The notes beneath the pieces were generated by a model. It was given only the letters and a program-made list of their open reading frames with translations, was not told the DNA's origin and did not search any database. Positions 48,711-58,400 of a stretch of 64,000 nt of DNA are shown in pieces (the stretch's first letter is position 1; every line of letters begins with the position of its first letter). Position numbers and translations under genes: made by a program. The stretch covers positions 2,342,001 through 2,406,000 of the forward strand of contig JARZZO010000011.1 in the NCBI GenBank assembly GCA_030544215.1. Direction: 5' to 3'. This DNA comes from Zantedeschia hybrid cultivar (taxonomy: Eukaryota > Streptophyta > Magnoliopsida > Alismatales > Araceae).

Positions 48711-49072
48711 TTCGCGTATTGCTCAAAACGAATCATGAGGGGCGACACCGCGCCTGGGAGGTCAACCACTTCTTCTGTAAGAAGTACTTCCTACATTGTA
48801 TAATTGCAATTGCCATCAATAGATCCGACAACTAGTGACCTTTAAAACTTGTTGCACATCTTACCGAGTAATAGGGCAATTAAACACCATTTAATCTACG
48901 TAGTAGACAGACACTTGCATGTGGAAAGTTATTGTCATCCAAGACGTTGCAGTCTATATTTCTGTTGTTGTACGTTCTGTAGAATACACGGCTTCCCGAC
49001 AGCCGATCGCATCTCACGGATTCAAGGGATGCCCTAGATGTGGGTGACAAGGACTCCTATGTAAGCTGGTTT
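48711..49072. other. Diverged upstream-flank segment, no gene
   Basis: The right half (from about 48985, ATACACGGCTTCCCGACAG) is a diverged relative of 29140-29310. A short hairpin CATGATTCG...CGAATCATG lies at 48705-48737. Confidence 0.5.
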
Positions 49073-49204
49073 GGCATGTTAAGAGCGAATCCGAATAATC
49101 GATAAAGGCTAGTGCACCTGCATCCTATATACTGAAAAGGCATGTTAAGAGCGAATCCGAATAATCGATAAAGGCTAGTGCACCTGCATCCTATATACTG
49201 AAAA
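49073..49204. repeat. Perfect tandem duplication of 66 bp
   Basis: The unit from GGCATGTTAAGAGCGAATCC to CCTATATACTGAAAA occurs twice, 49073-49138 and 49139-49204, with no difference seen. Confidence 0.92.
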
Positions 49205-49210
49205 GACATC

Positions 49211-49652
49211 TGATGACGGCTGGGGATTGCAGTTTTCGAATCCGGAGTATGCACACGAAGGCAGCTCTGGGGCGTATGATTTTTCGAGCTTATCGGATGG
49301 GAAGGATGACCTACACAGAAAAGTTAGATCTAGGTAAGGGTACGGAGAAAATCCTCATTTACGGGGTGATAGAACTGTTGAAGGAGGGATCCTTATGTAT
49401 GAATCGACTTTGGTAAACTTATCTTTCTAACACGTGATCATTCCTCATTGGTCAGACGAGACGTACGAGTCCCTGTTGAAGTGCACAATCCGTGGAGCCA
49501 CGCGGGAGACTAGACCTAGAGAGTCGCCAGCAGAAGTCAGGCCCTGCGCTTGGACGGACTGCCAAGACGGACTTAGGCCATTGGCAAATCGGTGACTTGG
49601 GCGAACCTAACCAATCGGGTCCTAATTGGGTCCGCACCCTTGGGCCTCATCA
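49211..49652. mobile_element. Short solo LTR with target duplication
   Basis: A 442-bp insert starting TGATGACGGC and ending GGGCCTCATCA, flanked by ACATC on both sides (49206-49210 and 49653-49657). No internal coding region. It splits the diverged flank repeat. Confidence 0.82.
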
Positions 49653-49657
49653 ACATC

Positions 49658-50744
49658 AATAGTTCCTAACCTTCGAAAATTAATTAACTCGTCCACCTTT
49701 ACAGCTTCACGTCACAAAACACTACTTAAAAAACGAGGCACATACAACACAATTTTGGCACTTCTTCTCAAAGCTATAGAGATAGTAAACAACAATATTA
49801 AGAAGTTTAAGATTGTTAGAACAATCTTATAGTACAAGACTGACAAAATCAAAGTACGTTTACTAGTTGATGCCTATCTCACTCAATGTCTTAAGATTTT
49901 AAAATATATTACTCAATAATTTTAATATGATATTAAAGCACATAATTTCAAATCAAATCATGCACTCCATCTTTGTAATTTATGTGACAAAGTTTAAAAT
50001 CGATCAGCACGTGAAAAGACATGTCAGAATAGTCTCACATTAAAAGATAAAATAAAATTAAAGTATACTCAAAAGATGCTGTCTATTCCCACTCAATGTC
50101 TTAAGATTTTGAGTAAAACGACCTAATAATTTCAATGCACATTATATGTTTTGTTGTCTACCAAGTAAACTCTCTTGATTGTTGCCACTATAAAAACAAC
50201 CTTTCTGTCTTCGGTACTTTATATATAAACCGCAATATGAATTTGAGCTTTAGATGAAAGTGAGGTGAGTCATCTTTCGCCGAGATTGCCTCAGAAATAA
50301 TTGTCAAAATTTATGAATCAAATCTGTGTCCAAATTAATACAGGTAAAAACTGCCTTAACCAATCTCGATTTTTTTTTTTACAAAAAAAAGTAGCAGACA
50401 GATTAGTCAAGCTGCGTCTTGTATTTTTTTACGTGAGATATTTACGCATATATAATAACAACTTTGCACTTGTTCGAGCAATAATTCTGAAATTAGAACC
50501 AGCACCGAAAAAGAGATTGTATAGACCACACGATTTTTGCCCAAAGGATAACAGCTGAGCTGGCAGATCGCTGGTTACGTATATGACCTGGTGCGTCCCA
50601 GTTATCTTTAGTACCGTAAACATTGCCATATATATCAGGGTAGAATTAATCCTTTCCCCCATTTTTCAAAATATTCTAATATCAAAGCAGATAATTAAGA
50701 TGGTATTGGAGAAAATTAAACAAGCGGAGGAGAAACTAACGCTC
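49658..50744. other. Diverged upstream-flank DNA, no gene
   Basis: 49710-49810 aligns with 29380-29470 (CACAACACAATTTTGGC, AACAATATTAAGAAGTT). GTTGCCACTATAAAA near 50177 repeats the TATA-like phrase seen at 29517 and 47459. Short open frames are not convincing. Confidence 0.45.
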
Positions 50745-51071
50745 TCTTACAAAAACTACAAAATTCGGATGTTGAGTTTGAGGGTCCAAAATTATTAGCA
50801 ATGATCACAACTGAAATTAACTGATATAGGATTCTTATATAATCACTACAACACTTTTTTTCACTGTTAAGATGGGCCGTAAAAATTAGATGAGAAAAGG
50901 CGACGTAAATTAGATGATAAGCTTAGGAAGATAAACTTGTGTCAAATTCGTGCTCTGATGTCATCTTACAAACTACAAAATTCAGATCTTAAATTTTAAT
51001 GACCCAAAATCATAAGCACGGATCACAACTGAAATTAACTAATATAGAATTATTATATAATCCCTTCAACA
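50745..51071 (-). mobile_element. TRIM (miniature LTR retrotransposon), single copy
   Basis: Two ~108-bp terminal repeats (50745-50853 and 50964-51071) start TCTTACAAA and end CAACA. Between them are 110 bp with a pyrimidine run (polypurine tract on the minus strand) and TGCTCTGATGTCA, a decayed primer-binding site. There is no coding capacity. No clear target duplication. Confidence 0.78.
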
Positions 51072-51200
51072 GGTAAGCTAGAGCACATGGGCTGGGCACA
51101 TGCATGCAGGCATGTCCTACTCGCCTCAGGGAGGGAGAAGAAGACAACACCATTAAGAGGGGCGAATAGCCAGACCACACATGCTCTGTGGGTGCGTGTG
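51072..51200 (-). pseudogene. Relic of a fifth cysteine protease gene (C-terminal end)
   Basis: The minus strand at 51153-51182 reads MCGLAIRPS then a stop, matching the CGLAIRP end of genes C and D. The neighbouring 3' sequence (GGCGAATAGCCAGACCACAC on the plus strand) also aligns with gene C. Further downstream, GCACATGCATGCAGGCATG resembles the 3' flanks of genes A and B. Everything upstream of about 51200 is missing, so the gene was truncated. It lies directly beside a TRIM. Confidence 0.72.
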
Positions 51201-51554
51201 TGGTGTAGGGATTGTCATCTCTAGGTAGTGGCAGAACAATGTTGGGTAGGCATTTATCCTTTAGTGGAACGTGTTTCTTCCTCTTAATTACAAGCCGTTG
51301 GATCGATAGGCCTGCCATCAAAGAACAAATTTTATCTTATGTGGGATGACCAGAAAAACTTCTCCGTTAGAAGACAATAACTGGGGAAATGTGATACAGC
51401 GTAAGACATATCATTGTTCTACGTACAAGTTAAGAATGTTACATGATAACAACTTTTCTTGTTGCCATTAACTAAATAGCTTGCCATTCGCACTTTGTAC
51501 AAAAAATTCAAAGATTTAATCTGTTTTTTTAAAATTAAATTTAAAGGTTTTTAC
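51201..51554. other. Spacer, no gene seen
   Basis: No protease homology continues past 51200 and the block D duplication starts at 51555. Nothing recognisable lies between. Confidence 0.5.
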
Positions 51555-52389
51555 AGATAATTCTCAAAAAGAATTTATATTTACATATGACTCCCATATG
51601 ATACCCATTTGTGTATAATCCTTTAATTAAAAGGATTTTTAGTAAATAACTTCTTAGAAGATTCAATATTTGCCCTCCTGTATAATATGTATTAATATAT
51701 AACTTTTTAGCTATTGTGAATGACATTATTCAAAATTCTCATAAGAAAAATAACATAGACATTCACCTATATATATAAGCCTATTATAATTGAACTTCAA
51801 AAATATATTTAGCATTAAAACTATTTTTATTTACAAATGCATGCCGTTCCAAAGGTATTTGTATTTTAATGGATAGTATTCTAAGTATTCCTATTTAATA
51901 GTCTTTACAAAAAATACGGATCATACAAGGGCGGGTTATCCACAAAATGTGAAATCATTTTGAGGGTTAATTATAAAAGCCTCTTAAATTTATAAAAAGG
52001 TCAAATCAACCACGGTAATACCAGTCTTGTTTGCACCCGTAGTTATTTGATAGAAATGTTTATAAGATTAATATCTTATTAACTAAGTTTACTCATGAAT
52101 AGAATAATAAAATTAGTGCTTAAAAGAATAGCTTAATGAGCATGTAAATAAGTTCTTACTCAATACTTAAATGAGTTCTTACTAAATATATTACACAAAC
52201 AAAATTGTTTTCGAACATAATTGAAGCTCGTTGCATTTAATTAATGGAGTTCAACTTTTTTTACATTTTATTTATTTAACTCAATAAATAAACAAGATCA
52301 AACTGTTACCGAATAATCTTACCGCCTGTTTATCCTAATGCTAAACCCTTCCTAGAAATGTTGTTAGCAAGTTCGTTGTCACAGTCAAC

Positions 52390-53025
52390 TAGGACTGTTA
52401 ATAGATATCCGAGTTCCAATTATCCACTCCGTTTCCGTTTTTATTAGTAGATATGAAATTCTATTAAAAGCCACCCGTTAAGTTATAAGAAAAAATAGAT
52501 CTCCAATAGTTATAAGAGTCGGAAACGAAAACACTCATTTTTGCATCCGTTAACCCGTTTCCTTTTCCGAGAAAATATCTTTTGACAGTTTGATAAAAGA
52601 AAGACCATAATAAAAAGTTAGAAACTTTTTAACATTTTAATATAACTTTATGGCACATGTTTAGATATATTTATATGTAAATTTAGATTGATAGATAAAG
52701 TAGATTTCAAAATTCAAAATTCATAGATTATTAATTTTTACTTATATTAAAATTTTGTAAGTTTAAAATTTTTAATTACTAGAAGAAAGTTTATCAAAAA
52801 GTAAATAATAATATGATTTTAAATATCTTCTTAATGTAACGACGATGATAGCGGAAACTTCCGTTTACTTCCGTTTTTATTTTTTATTTTCGATTTCAAA
52901 ACAAAAATAGATGAGAAAGGAAAAACACTCACTTCCGACTCCATTTTCTTCTTCAAAAAATCTTATAAAAAATGGAAGCTAAAAGTGTTATTTTAGTTTC
53001 CTTCTCCCACCGGTTGACAGTCCTA
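52390..53025. mobile_element. hAT-type MITE in block D
   Basis: A 636-bp insert with inverted ends TAGGACTGTTAA and TTGACAGTCCTA. It is flanked by CAGTCAAC (52382-52389) and CAGCCAAC (53026-53033), an 8-bp duplication with one change. Block C has the single site CAGCCAAC near 42457. No ORF is seen. Confidence 0.88.
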
Positions 53026-53601
53026 CAGCCAACTCGTCTGTCACGGCGTGAGTAGATTCCTCTAGAGACACGTGGTGGCTCCGTGGCAATTCAATCATTC
53101 TTACTTTTTTATTTTTTTGACCAAAACCGTCCTTGCTTCAGTCTCCAGAGATGAGATCATCTGCCTCTTTGTAATGTACAATCAGTCACATATTGCAGGT
53201 TGGATATGAGTCTGACACATTTTTTTCTTAAAGTTATTAATTTATTCTTGCCGCATGTGGGTGAGAACATATTTTAATCTAAAAAATAAGATTTAAAAAT
53301 TTTGATTTTAATTTTTTTTTTGCTTTGTGTGCTTCTACCATGATGAGGCACATCATGGGAGGATCAGTTTCCTCCATTTTTTAGCAGAAATAGTACGCTA
53401 AGAATTGGATTACCCATCCATTTATCAAATTATTGGACGCTTAAAAGATACACTTTCTAAACCGTCACCGGGACAAATATGAGTTTCTAGGGTGGTGAAC
53501 TTTTCCCCTAAATCTATAATATGAGTTTATTTCCTTGACCCAAAAACAAAAACTAGCGTGCAGCTCGCAAGAAGAGGCAGACAACACAATCTATCTAGAT
53601 C

Positions 53602-54747
53602 TCACGCAATGGGGTAGACAGGGCGAATAGCAAGACCACATGTGCCGTTTGCCTGCGCAGAATCCCTCAGCATCTTCATGTACCCGTCTTGGCCCCAATC
53701 GGTCCCCCACGAATTCTTCAGAATCCAATATTTGGTGCCGTCGCTGGTCACACCGTAGCCGACGAGGGTGACCGCATGGTTTAATCGCTCTCCGCATGGC
53801 CCCGTGAAGACGCCGTCGCCAGAACCGTAGAGATGGAACTCCCTGCTGCCGGAAGCGATGCTCACGGCGACCGGCTGGTTGGCAACTGCTCGCAGCAGCG
53901 CCGACTCGTCGTTCCGGGGGACAGATTCGGAGCCGCTGATGCTGGCTACGGGGTGGTTGGCTGCCGAAGAGCAGCTGCTGCTCTGACTCCCTTTATACGG
54001 ATATGCATCCTCCGTCGTGAGGCCGTGGGCCACAATGTACTGGAGTGCTCTGGCGGCAAGGCCTTCATTGCAGCCATCGTTTCCGGTGTCACAGTCGACG
54101 AGCTCCTGTTCCGAGAGGGACATCAGGGTGCCATGTTTGATCTTCGTGATTCCTTCCGTTGTAGCTACAGCTGCGAAGGCCCAGCAACTTCCTGTTTTTG
54201 TGAGCATTCCATTGACGTGCAAGTCTTTAGTACAGTAACTACGATATATGTGTGTGTGTGTGAGAGAGAGAGAGTTCTTCTTACCACATTGACCTTGGTC
54301 TTTAACGCCAGTAACTACTCCTTCGGCTCTCCAGTCTTTGGACGCAGGCACCTCCTTGTCGGCGAGGTTGCTGTACCTGAAGGATTCGGCAGGTGGAGTA
54401 AGCTCCAGAGAGGGCAACAAGCCGTAGTTGGAAGCCCTGATCTCCTCTTCGCTCAGATCTGCAAATTTGTTAACACTGAGCTTGTACCCAAGGCCCCCGC
54501 GCCGGTTGAAGGATTCCACATACTCAACGTTGCGCCGGAATATCTCACGGCGGTGCTTCTTCTCAACCTCGTCGGTGTAAGTGCGGCCATGCCGGGCCAT
54601 CCAGAGCTCGTGCCCTAGGGCGACCGAGTTGTCCTCCCCTTTGAGGATCGGCAAGCGTCTCCTCACGGCCGGGGAGGCCACCAGGACTCCCAGGAGGACC
54701 ACGGCCAGCCAGTGGTAAGGAGTGCAGCGAGCTGCCGGGAACGCCAT
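53602..54747 (-). CDS. Papain-like cysteine protease, C1A family (gene D)
   Basis: Exon 1 is 54285-54747 and exon 2 is 53602-54191. Spliced, the protein is 350 aa with the same layout as gene C: signal peptide, I29 propeptide, mature start VPASKDWRAEGVV, Cys157, His293 (LNHAVT) and Asn314 (NSWGTDWGQ). Before the active site it has the usual QGQCG. The 93-bp intron is a multiple of three and has no stop, so an unspliced transcript would encode a 381-residue protein with 31 extra residues just before the catalytic Cys. Splice sites (GTAAGAAG, CAG) match the other genes, so I prefer the spliced form. Small differences from C include CNEGLAARAL for CNGGLASRAF. Intact, but its TATA box is altered. 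Confidence 0.92.
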   Translation of the reverse strand: MAFPAARCTPYHWLAVVLLGVLVASPAVRRRLPILKGEDNSVALGHELWMARHGRTYTDEVEKKHRREIFRRNVEYVESFNRRGGLGYKLSVNKFADLSEEEIRASNYGLLPSLELTPPAESFRYSNLADKEVPASKDWRAEGVVTGVKDQGQCGKKNSLSLTHTHIYRSYCTKDLHVNGMLTKTGSCWAFAAVATTEGITKIKHGTLMSLSEQELVDCDTGNDGCNEGLAARALQYIVAHGLTTEDAYPYKGSQSSSCSSAANHPVASISGSESVPRNDESALLRAVANQPVAVSIASGSREFHLYGSGDGVFTGPCGERLNHAVTLVGYGVTSDGTKYWILKNSWGTDWGQDGYMKMLRDSAQANGTCGLAIRPVYPIA

Positions 54748-54817
54748 GTTGTGTGTATACGCAGAACGCCAAGCTGTGTTCTGTGATGAGCGGTTCGCAC
54801 AGCCGCTGATGGATGAT

Positions 54818-54825
54818 GCTTTATT
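54818..54825 (-). promoter_or_regulatory. Altered TATA element of gene D
   Basis: The minus strand reads ATGGGAATAAAGCATCATC, where genes A, B and C have GGGTATAAAGC. The first T of the TATA box is changed to A at the same distance from the ATG (71-78 bp). Confidence 0.65.
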
Positions 54826-54870
54826 CCCATAGCTCCAGATTAAGCGAATGTCTTACCATACATCTCAAAT

Positions 54871-54926
54871 TTGCGTTCTGTGGATGCAAACGAGCCCGTT
54901 GCGTTCTGTGGATGCAAACGAGCCCT
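54871..54926. repeat. Two tandem copies of a 28-bp unit
   Basis: TTGCGTTCTGTGGATGCAAA followed by CGAGCCC occurs at 54871 and again at 54899. It marks the start of about 380 bp in block D that block C lacks. Confidence 0.85.
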
Positions 54927-55255
54927 AAATAGATACGATGTTAGGTCATCGGCCGCGTATCAACGCCGTACACAACGGGAGGTCAAATTCAAATAAAATA
55001 TGTACTAAACTTCTTTTTAAAAACTGACTCCTCATGTGCATCAACGCGCATCAACACACATAACGCTAGTCCATGCTCTTAAAAGTAGTTTTGTATAAAT
55101 TTTTTATTTTTTTTAAACCTGATCTCTTCGTGCATGTTGATATGCTGATGACATTAAATGCAAATAGAGGAAACAGCCCTCATGTGACATGTCTAGGTTG
55201 CGGGATGCGATTAGGAGGTTAAGTCCAACTCATCTCAAGTTTTACCGTAGAATAT

Positions 55256-55410
55256 TGTCCTTGTGGATGGAACTAGGGTAAAGGACAACTCTTAGCAATT
55301 TTATAACACCAAAGATGACTATCAAAGAGTTGTTACGCGCGTAGAATATTAAGGACTTCATAATACTCAATCCTTCCTAGCAAATTAAGGTCCTTATAGC
55401 AGTTTTATTA
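55256..55410. repeat. Remnant of upstream minisatellite, gene D
   Basis: Contains TTAGCAATTTTATAACACCAAAG and GTAGAATATTAAGGAC, diverged forms of the units upstream of genes A to C. Confidence 0.55.
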
Positions 55411-56175
55411 ATAACAAGCGGCGCCACAGCGTACCTGCTTGTCATGGTATACGTTTAGATCACTGTTCTAAAACTCGGTGATCCAAGCAGGAAATCACTT
55501 GATCAGGATCGGATCGTCTCTGATTGCACTTAATCCAATTCCATCCTCACATATATTTACTTAGTTATAAATTGGATATTTCTCTTTTAGAAGTATATAT
55601 TAATTAAATAGTTTTATGCTAACTTACGAATTCGGATGACACCAGTCACTAATTAAAAATAACTAGGATCGATCAGATTTTGAGTTCTTGGTTTTAATTA
55701 AACACTGGTTTAGATTTCTCGTCTGTCGTGGCTAACAACATGAAATGACGAAAGAACGAGATATACTAGGATTCCTCCCTCTAAAGACACGCACGTGGGG
55801 CCCTGTGGCAACTCAACCATCCGTCCCGGAAAATATGCTATGCGAGATAATTTCATGATAATTAGATAAAAATTATAGGAATTAAATTATTATTTTTCAC
55901 ATTTAAAATTTTAACATGTACTTATTATTGTTGACCATTTTAAAGTGATTCAATCTTCATGATATAGTCGTCACTTTAGATTCTCTTCTAATCTTAGTTT
56001 CTTACAGCGAAAAATCTGTACGCGATTTCAATATCAATTTTTGAAGTTTATGTCGCCAAAAAACTCAGTCAAACGTGGAAGCTGCAAATTAAGTTCAGCA
56101 AAACAACGGAAGACGGCGACAGAACGCGGCAGAATACTTCTATCTTTTATTTGTCAAAATTTACAAAGCCTGAAT

Positions 56176-56950
56176 CCCTTACAAATCACAAAATTCGAGT
56201 GTTGAGTTTAAAAGGTCCAAGATCATATGTACTTCTCATATGAGAGGCGTCGCAAATAGGAAGATAAAGTTGGGCTCACAAGATACCTACTTTGATACCA
56301 TCTTACAAACCACAAATCTCTGATGTTGAGTTTGAAGGGGCCAAGAGCATATGCACTTCTCACAGTCTATCTTAACGGACATAGGACTAAACCCGCCCCA
56401 ACACTCCTCCTCATGGATAGGATGGGCTATGAAAATTAGATGGAAGGAGGCAACGTAAATTCTAAGATAAAGTTGGGTAAGACACCTATTCTAATACCAT
56501 CTTACAAACCATAAAATTCAAATATTCAATTTGAAAGGCTCAATATCATATTCACTTCTCATAACTCATCTTAACTGATACAGTACTAAACCCGCTCTAA
56601 CACTCCCCTCATAGCTAGGATGGGAACGCCGCAAATCCCAAGATAAAGTTGGGCAAGATATTTGCTTTGCTATCATTTTACAAATCACAAAATCCGGGTG
56701 TTGAGTTTGAAAGGCCCAAGATCATATGCACTTCTCACAGTCCATCTTAATCGATATAAGACTAAACCCGCTCCAACACTCTTCCTCACGGGTAGAATGG
56801 GCCATGGAAATTAGATAGGAGGAGGTAGCCCAAATTCGAAGATAAAACTGGGCAAGACACTTGATTTAATACCATCTTACAAACCACAAAACCTCAAATG
56901 CACTTCTCACAGCCCATCTTAACTAATATAGGACTAAACCCCCTCCAACA
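56176..56950 (-). mobile_element. Tandem TRIM array: five LTR copies, four interiors
   Basis: LTR-like units lie at about 56176, 56301-56403, 56500-56602, 56676-56778 and 56875-56950. Each starts TCTTACAAACCACAAAA or similar and ends CTCCAACA. Interiors carry CTCCTCCTCA-type pyrimidine runs (polypurine tract on the minus strand) and TTTGATACCA or CTAATACCA (primer-binding site TGGTATCA on the minus strand). Nothing is coded. Same family as 50745-51071, but better preserved. Confidence 0.85.
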
Positions 56951-58392
56951 AAATTAACAAATATTATTGCTCTATAAGTAGACATTAACTATATTATTGG
57001 CTTTGGCTATTCAAATGGCAAATCTTTTCAACCTTTTGTTTAGAGATTAGGTGCTAATTTTGCTCACCGGTGCATGAATTTTTTTGAGCATCTCTAATGT
57101 TGTTTGGGGCATAAAAGATCATAGAATGCGAGGATATTTAGTATTTACAATTTTATAGTATACGAAATAACGCAATAAAAACTCGTTGATGAGCGACACC
57201 ATTGTTTAAAATGCTGCAGAAGATCCTACGAAAATGCTGACCAAGAATTATGAAAAACAGAAGTTGAGAATCATGGAAGCGAGCTACTCGAACGAAAAAT
57301 AAGTTAGATTTCTTCAATATGCATGACTCCTTGAATGAAAGTTCCTTCTACATCATAGTTATATCATTACATGTCCATTTTATTTCTTAACTTCTTTCTT
57401 GATTTCTTATAGATTTTGGCTGAGAGGAAATAATGTCAACGATTCTGAGGTCTAAGGAAAAAAGAAGGTGACGTCTCCCCTATATATTCAATTAACTTGA
57501 CTTTATTTTAGATGTGGAATCCAAGTATAGGTGGGACTTGGGTGGGTCAGTTCATGGCCCAATGCAACACAGCTCCAGTTGCATCAACTTAGGTTAATCC
57601 AAATTGTCTAAAATGAGTGCAACAGCATGTCATTTATTTCAAAAAATAAAAACATGGAGGTTACAGACTACCTCAAATCGATCTCCGTATCATTTGATTT
57701 TTAATTGAACGATCGACAAAAGTAAGGAAAAAAAAAAGGATCATGCACTCAGATCTTACACTCGTACGTATGTAGTACGGCAAGTACTACTCGTATAAAA
57801 TATATTAGTTTTATTTTAGATTGTATTGAATCAAATTTAGGTTGGGTTGAAGAAAACTTAAGCTGGCCCAAGGTAACCCATATTAACACACACACGAACA
57901 TCCAAGCTGATTTTAGATTTCACGATTTCTCAGTTAACACATACAAGAACATTGGTCACACGTGTACGTAGGCTAACAACAAGAACATCGGAAAGAAAGT
58001 TATCGAGTGGCACACCCTACAATTAATCCTAATTCATTCGAGCCCAACCTACCCAAATTTATTATTAAGACAACAAACTTGCTGGCACCCTATGATGTAC
58101 AGCACAGAAAAAATAACATATTTTGTTGAAATCTTTTTAAGGTGGGCTTCACTAATTCTACATGTCCATAGAACTTGATCTCTAATCGAACAACTTAAAA
58201 GTAAAAATTAAAAACTGAGTATTTTATTAGACTCGGCCCTTTAAGAACTTTTCTTACTATTTATTAGGAATCATTTTTATTTTTTAAATAATTTTCAATC
58301 ATTAAATCGGAGATCAAATTATATAGACATAGAAAATGGTGGGGGCCACGTTTATTTTTTATTTTTATTTTTGAACTGCATCTTATGCCATG
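56951..58392. other. AT-rich intergenic DNA, no gene seen
   Basis: No open frame with a domain, no clear repeat edges. Confidence 0.5.
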
Positions 58393-58400
58393 CTTGAGAT

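Larger units (their letters stand above)
51555..55994. repeat. Segmental duplication block D (contains gene D)
   Basis: Pairs with block C. It keeps the empty CACTA site (51836-51850) and the empty MULE MITE site, but carries a hAT MITE of its own. The right end matches through TCGTCACTTTAGATTCTCTT. Confidence 0.88.

Noticed and set aside
48705..48737. Hairpin CATGATTCG...CGAATCATG as a terminator or regulatory site
   Set aside because: A 9-bp stem with a long loop in decayed transposon DNA; no supporting context.
53833..54618. 261-codon open frame on the plus strand opposite gene D
   Set aside because: It is antisense to a strongly supported protease, spans its intron, has no domain, and similar antisense frames occur opposite genes A and C. 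It follows from the GC-rich codon use of the exons.
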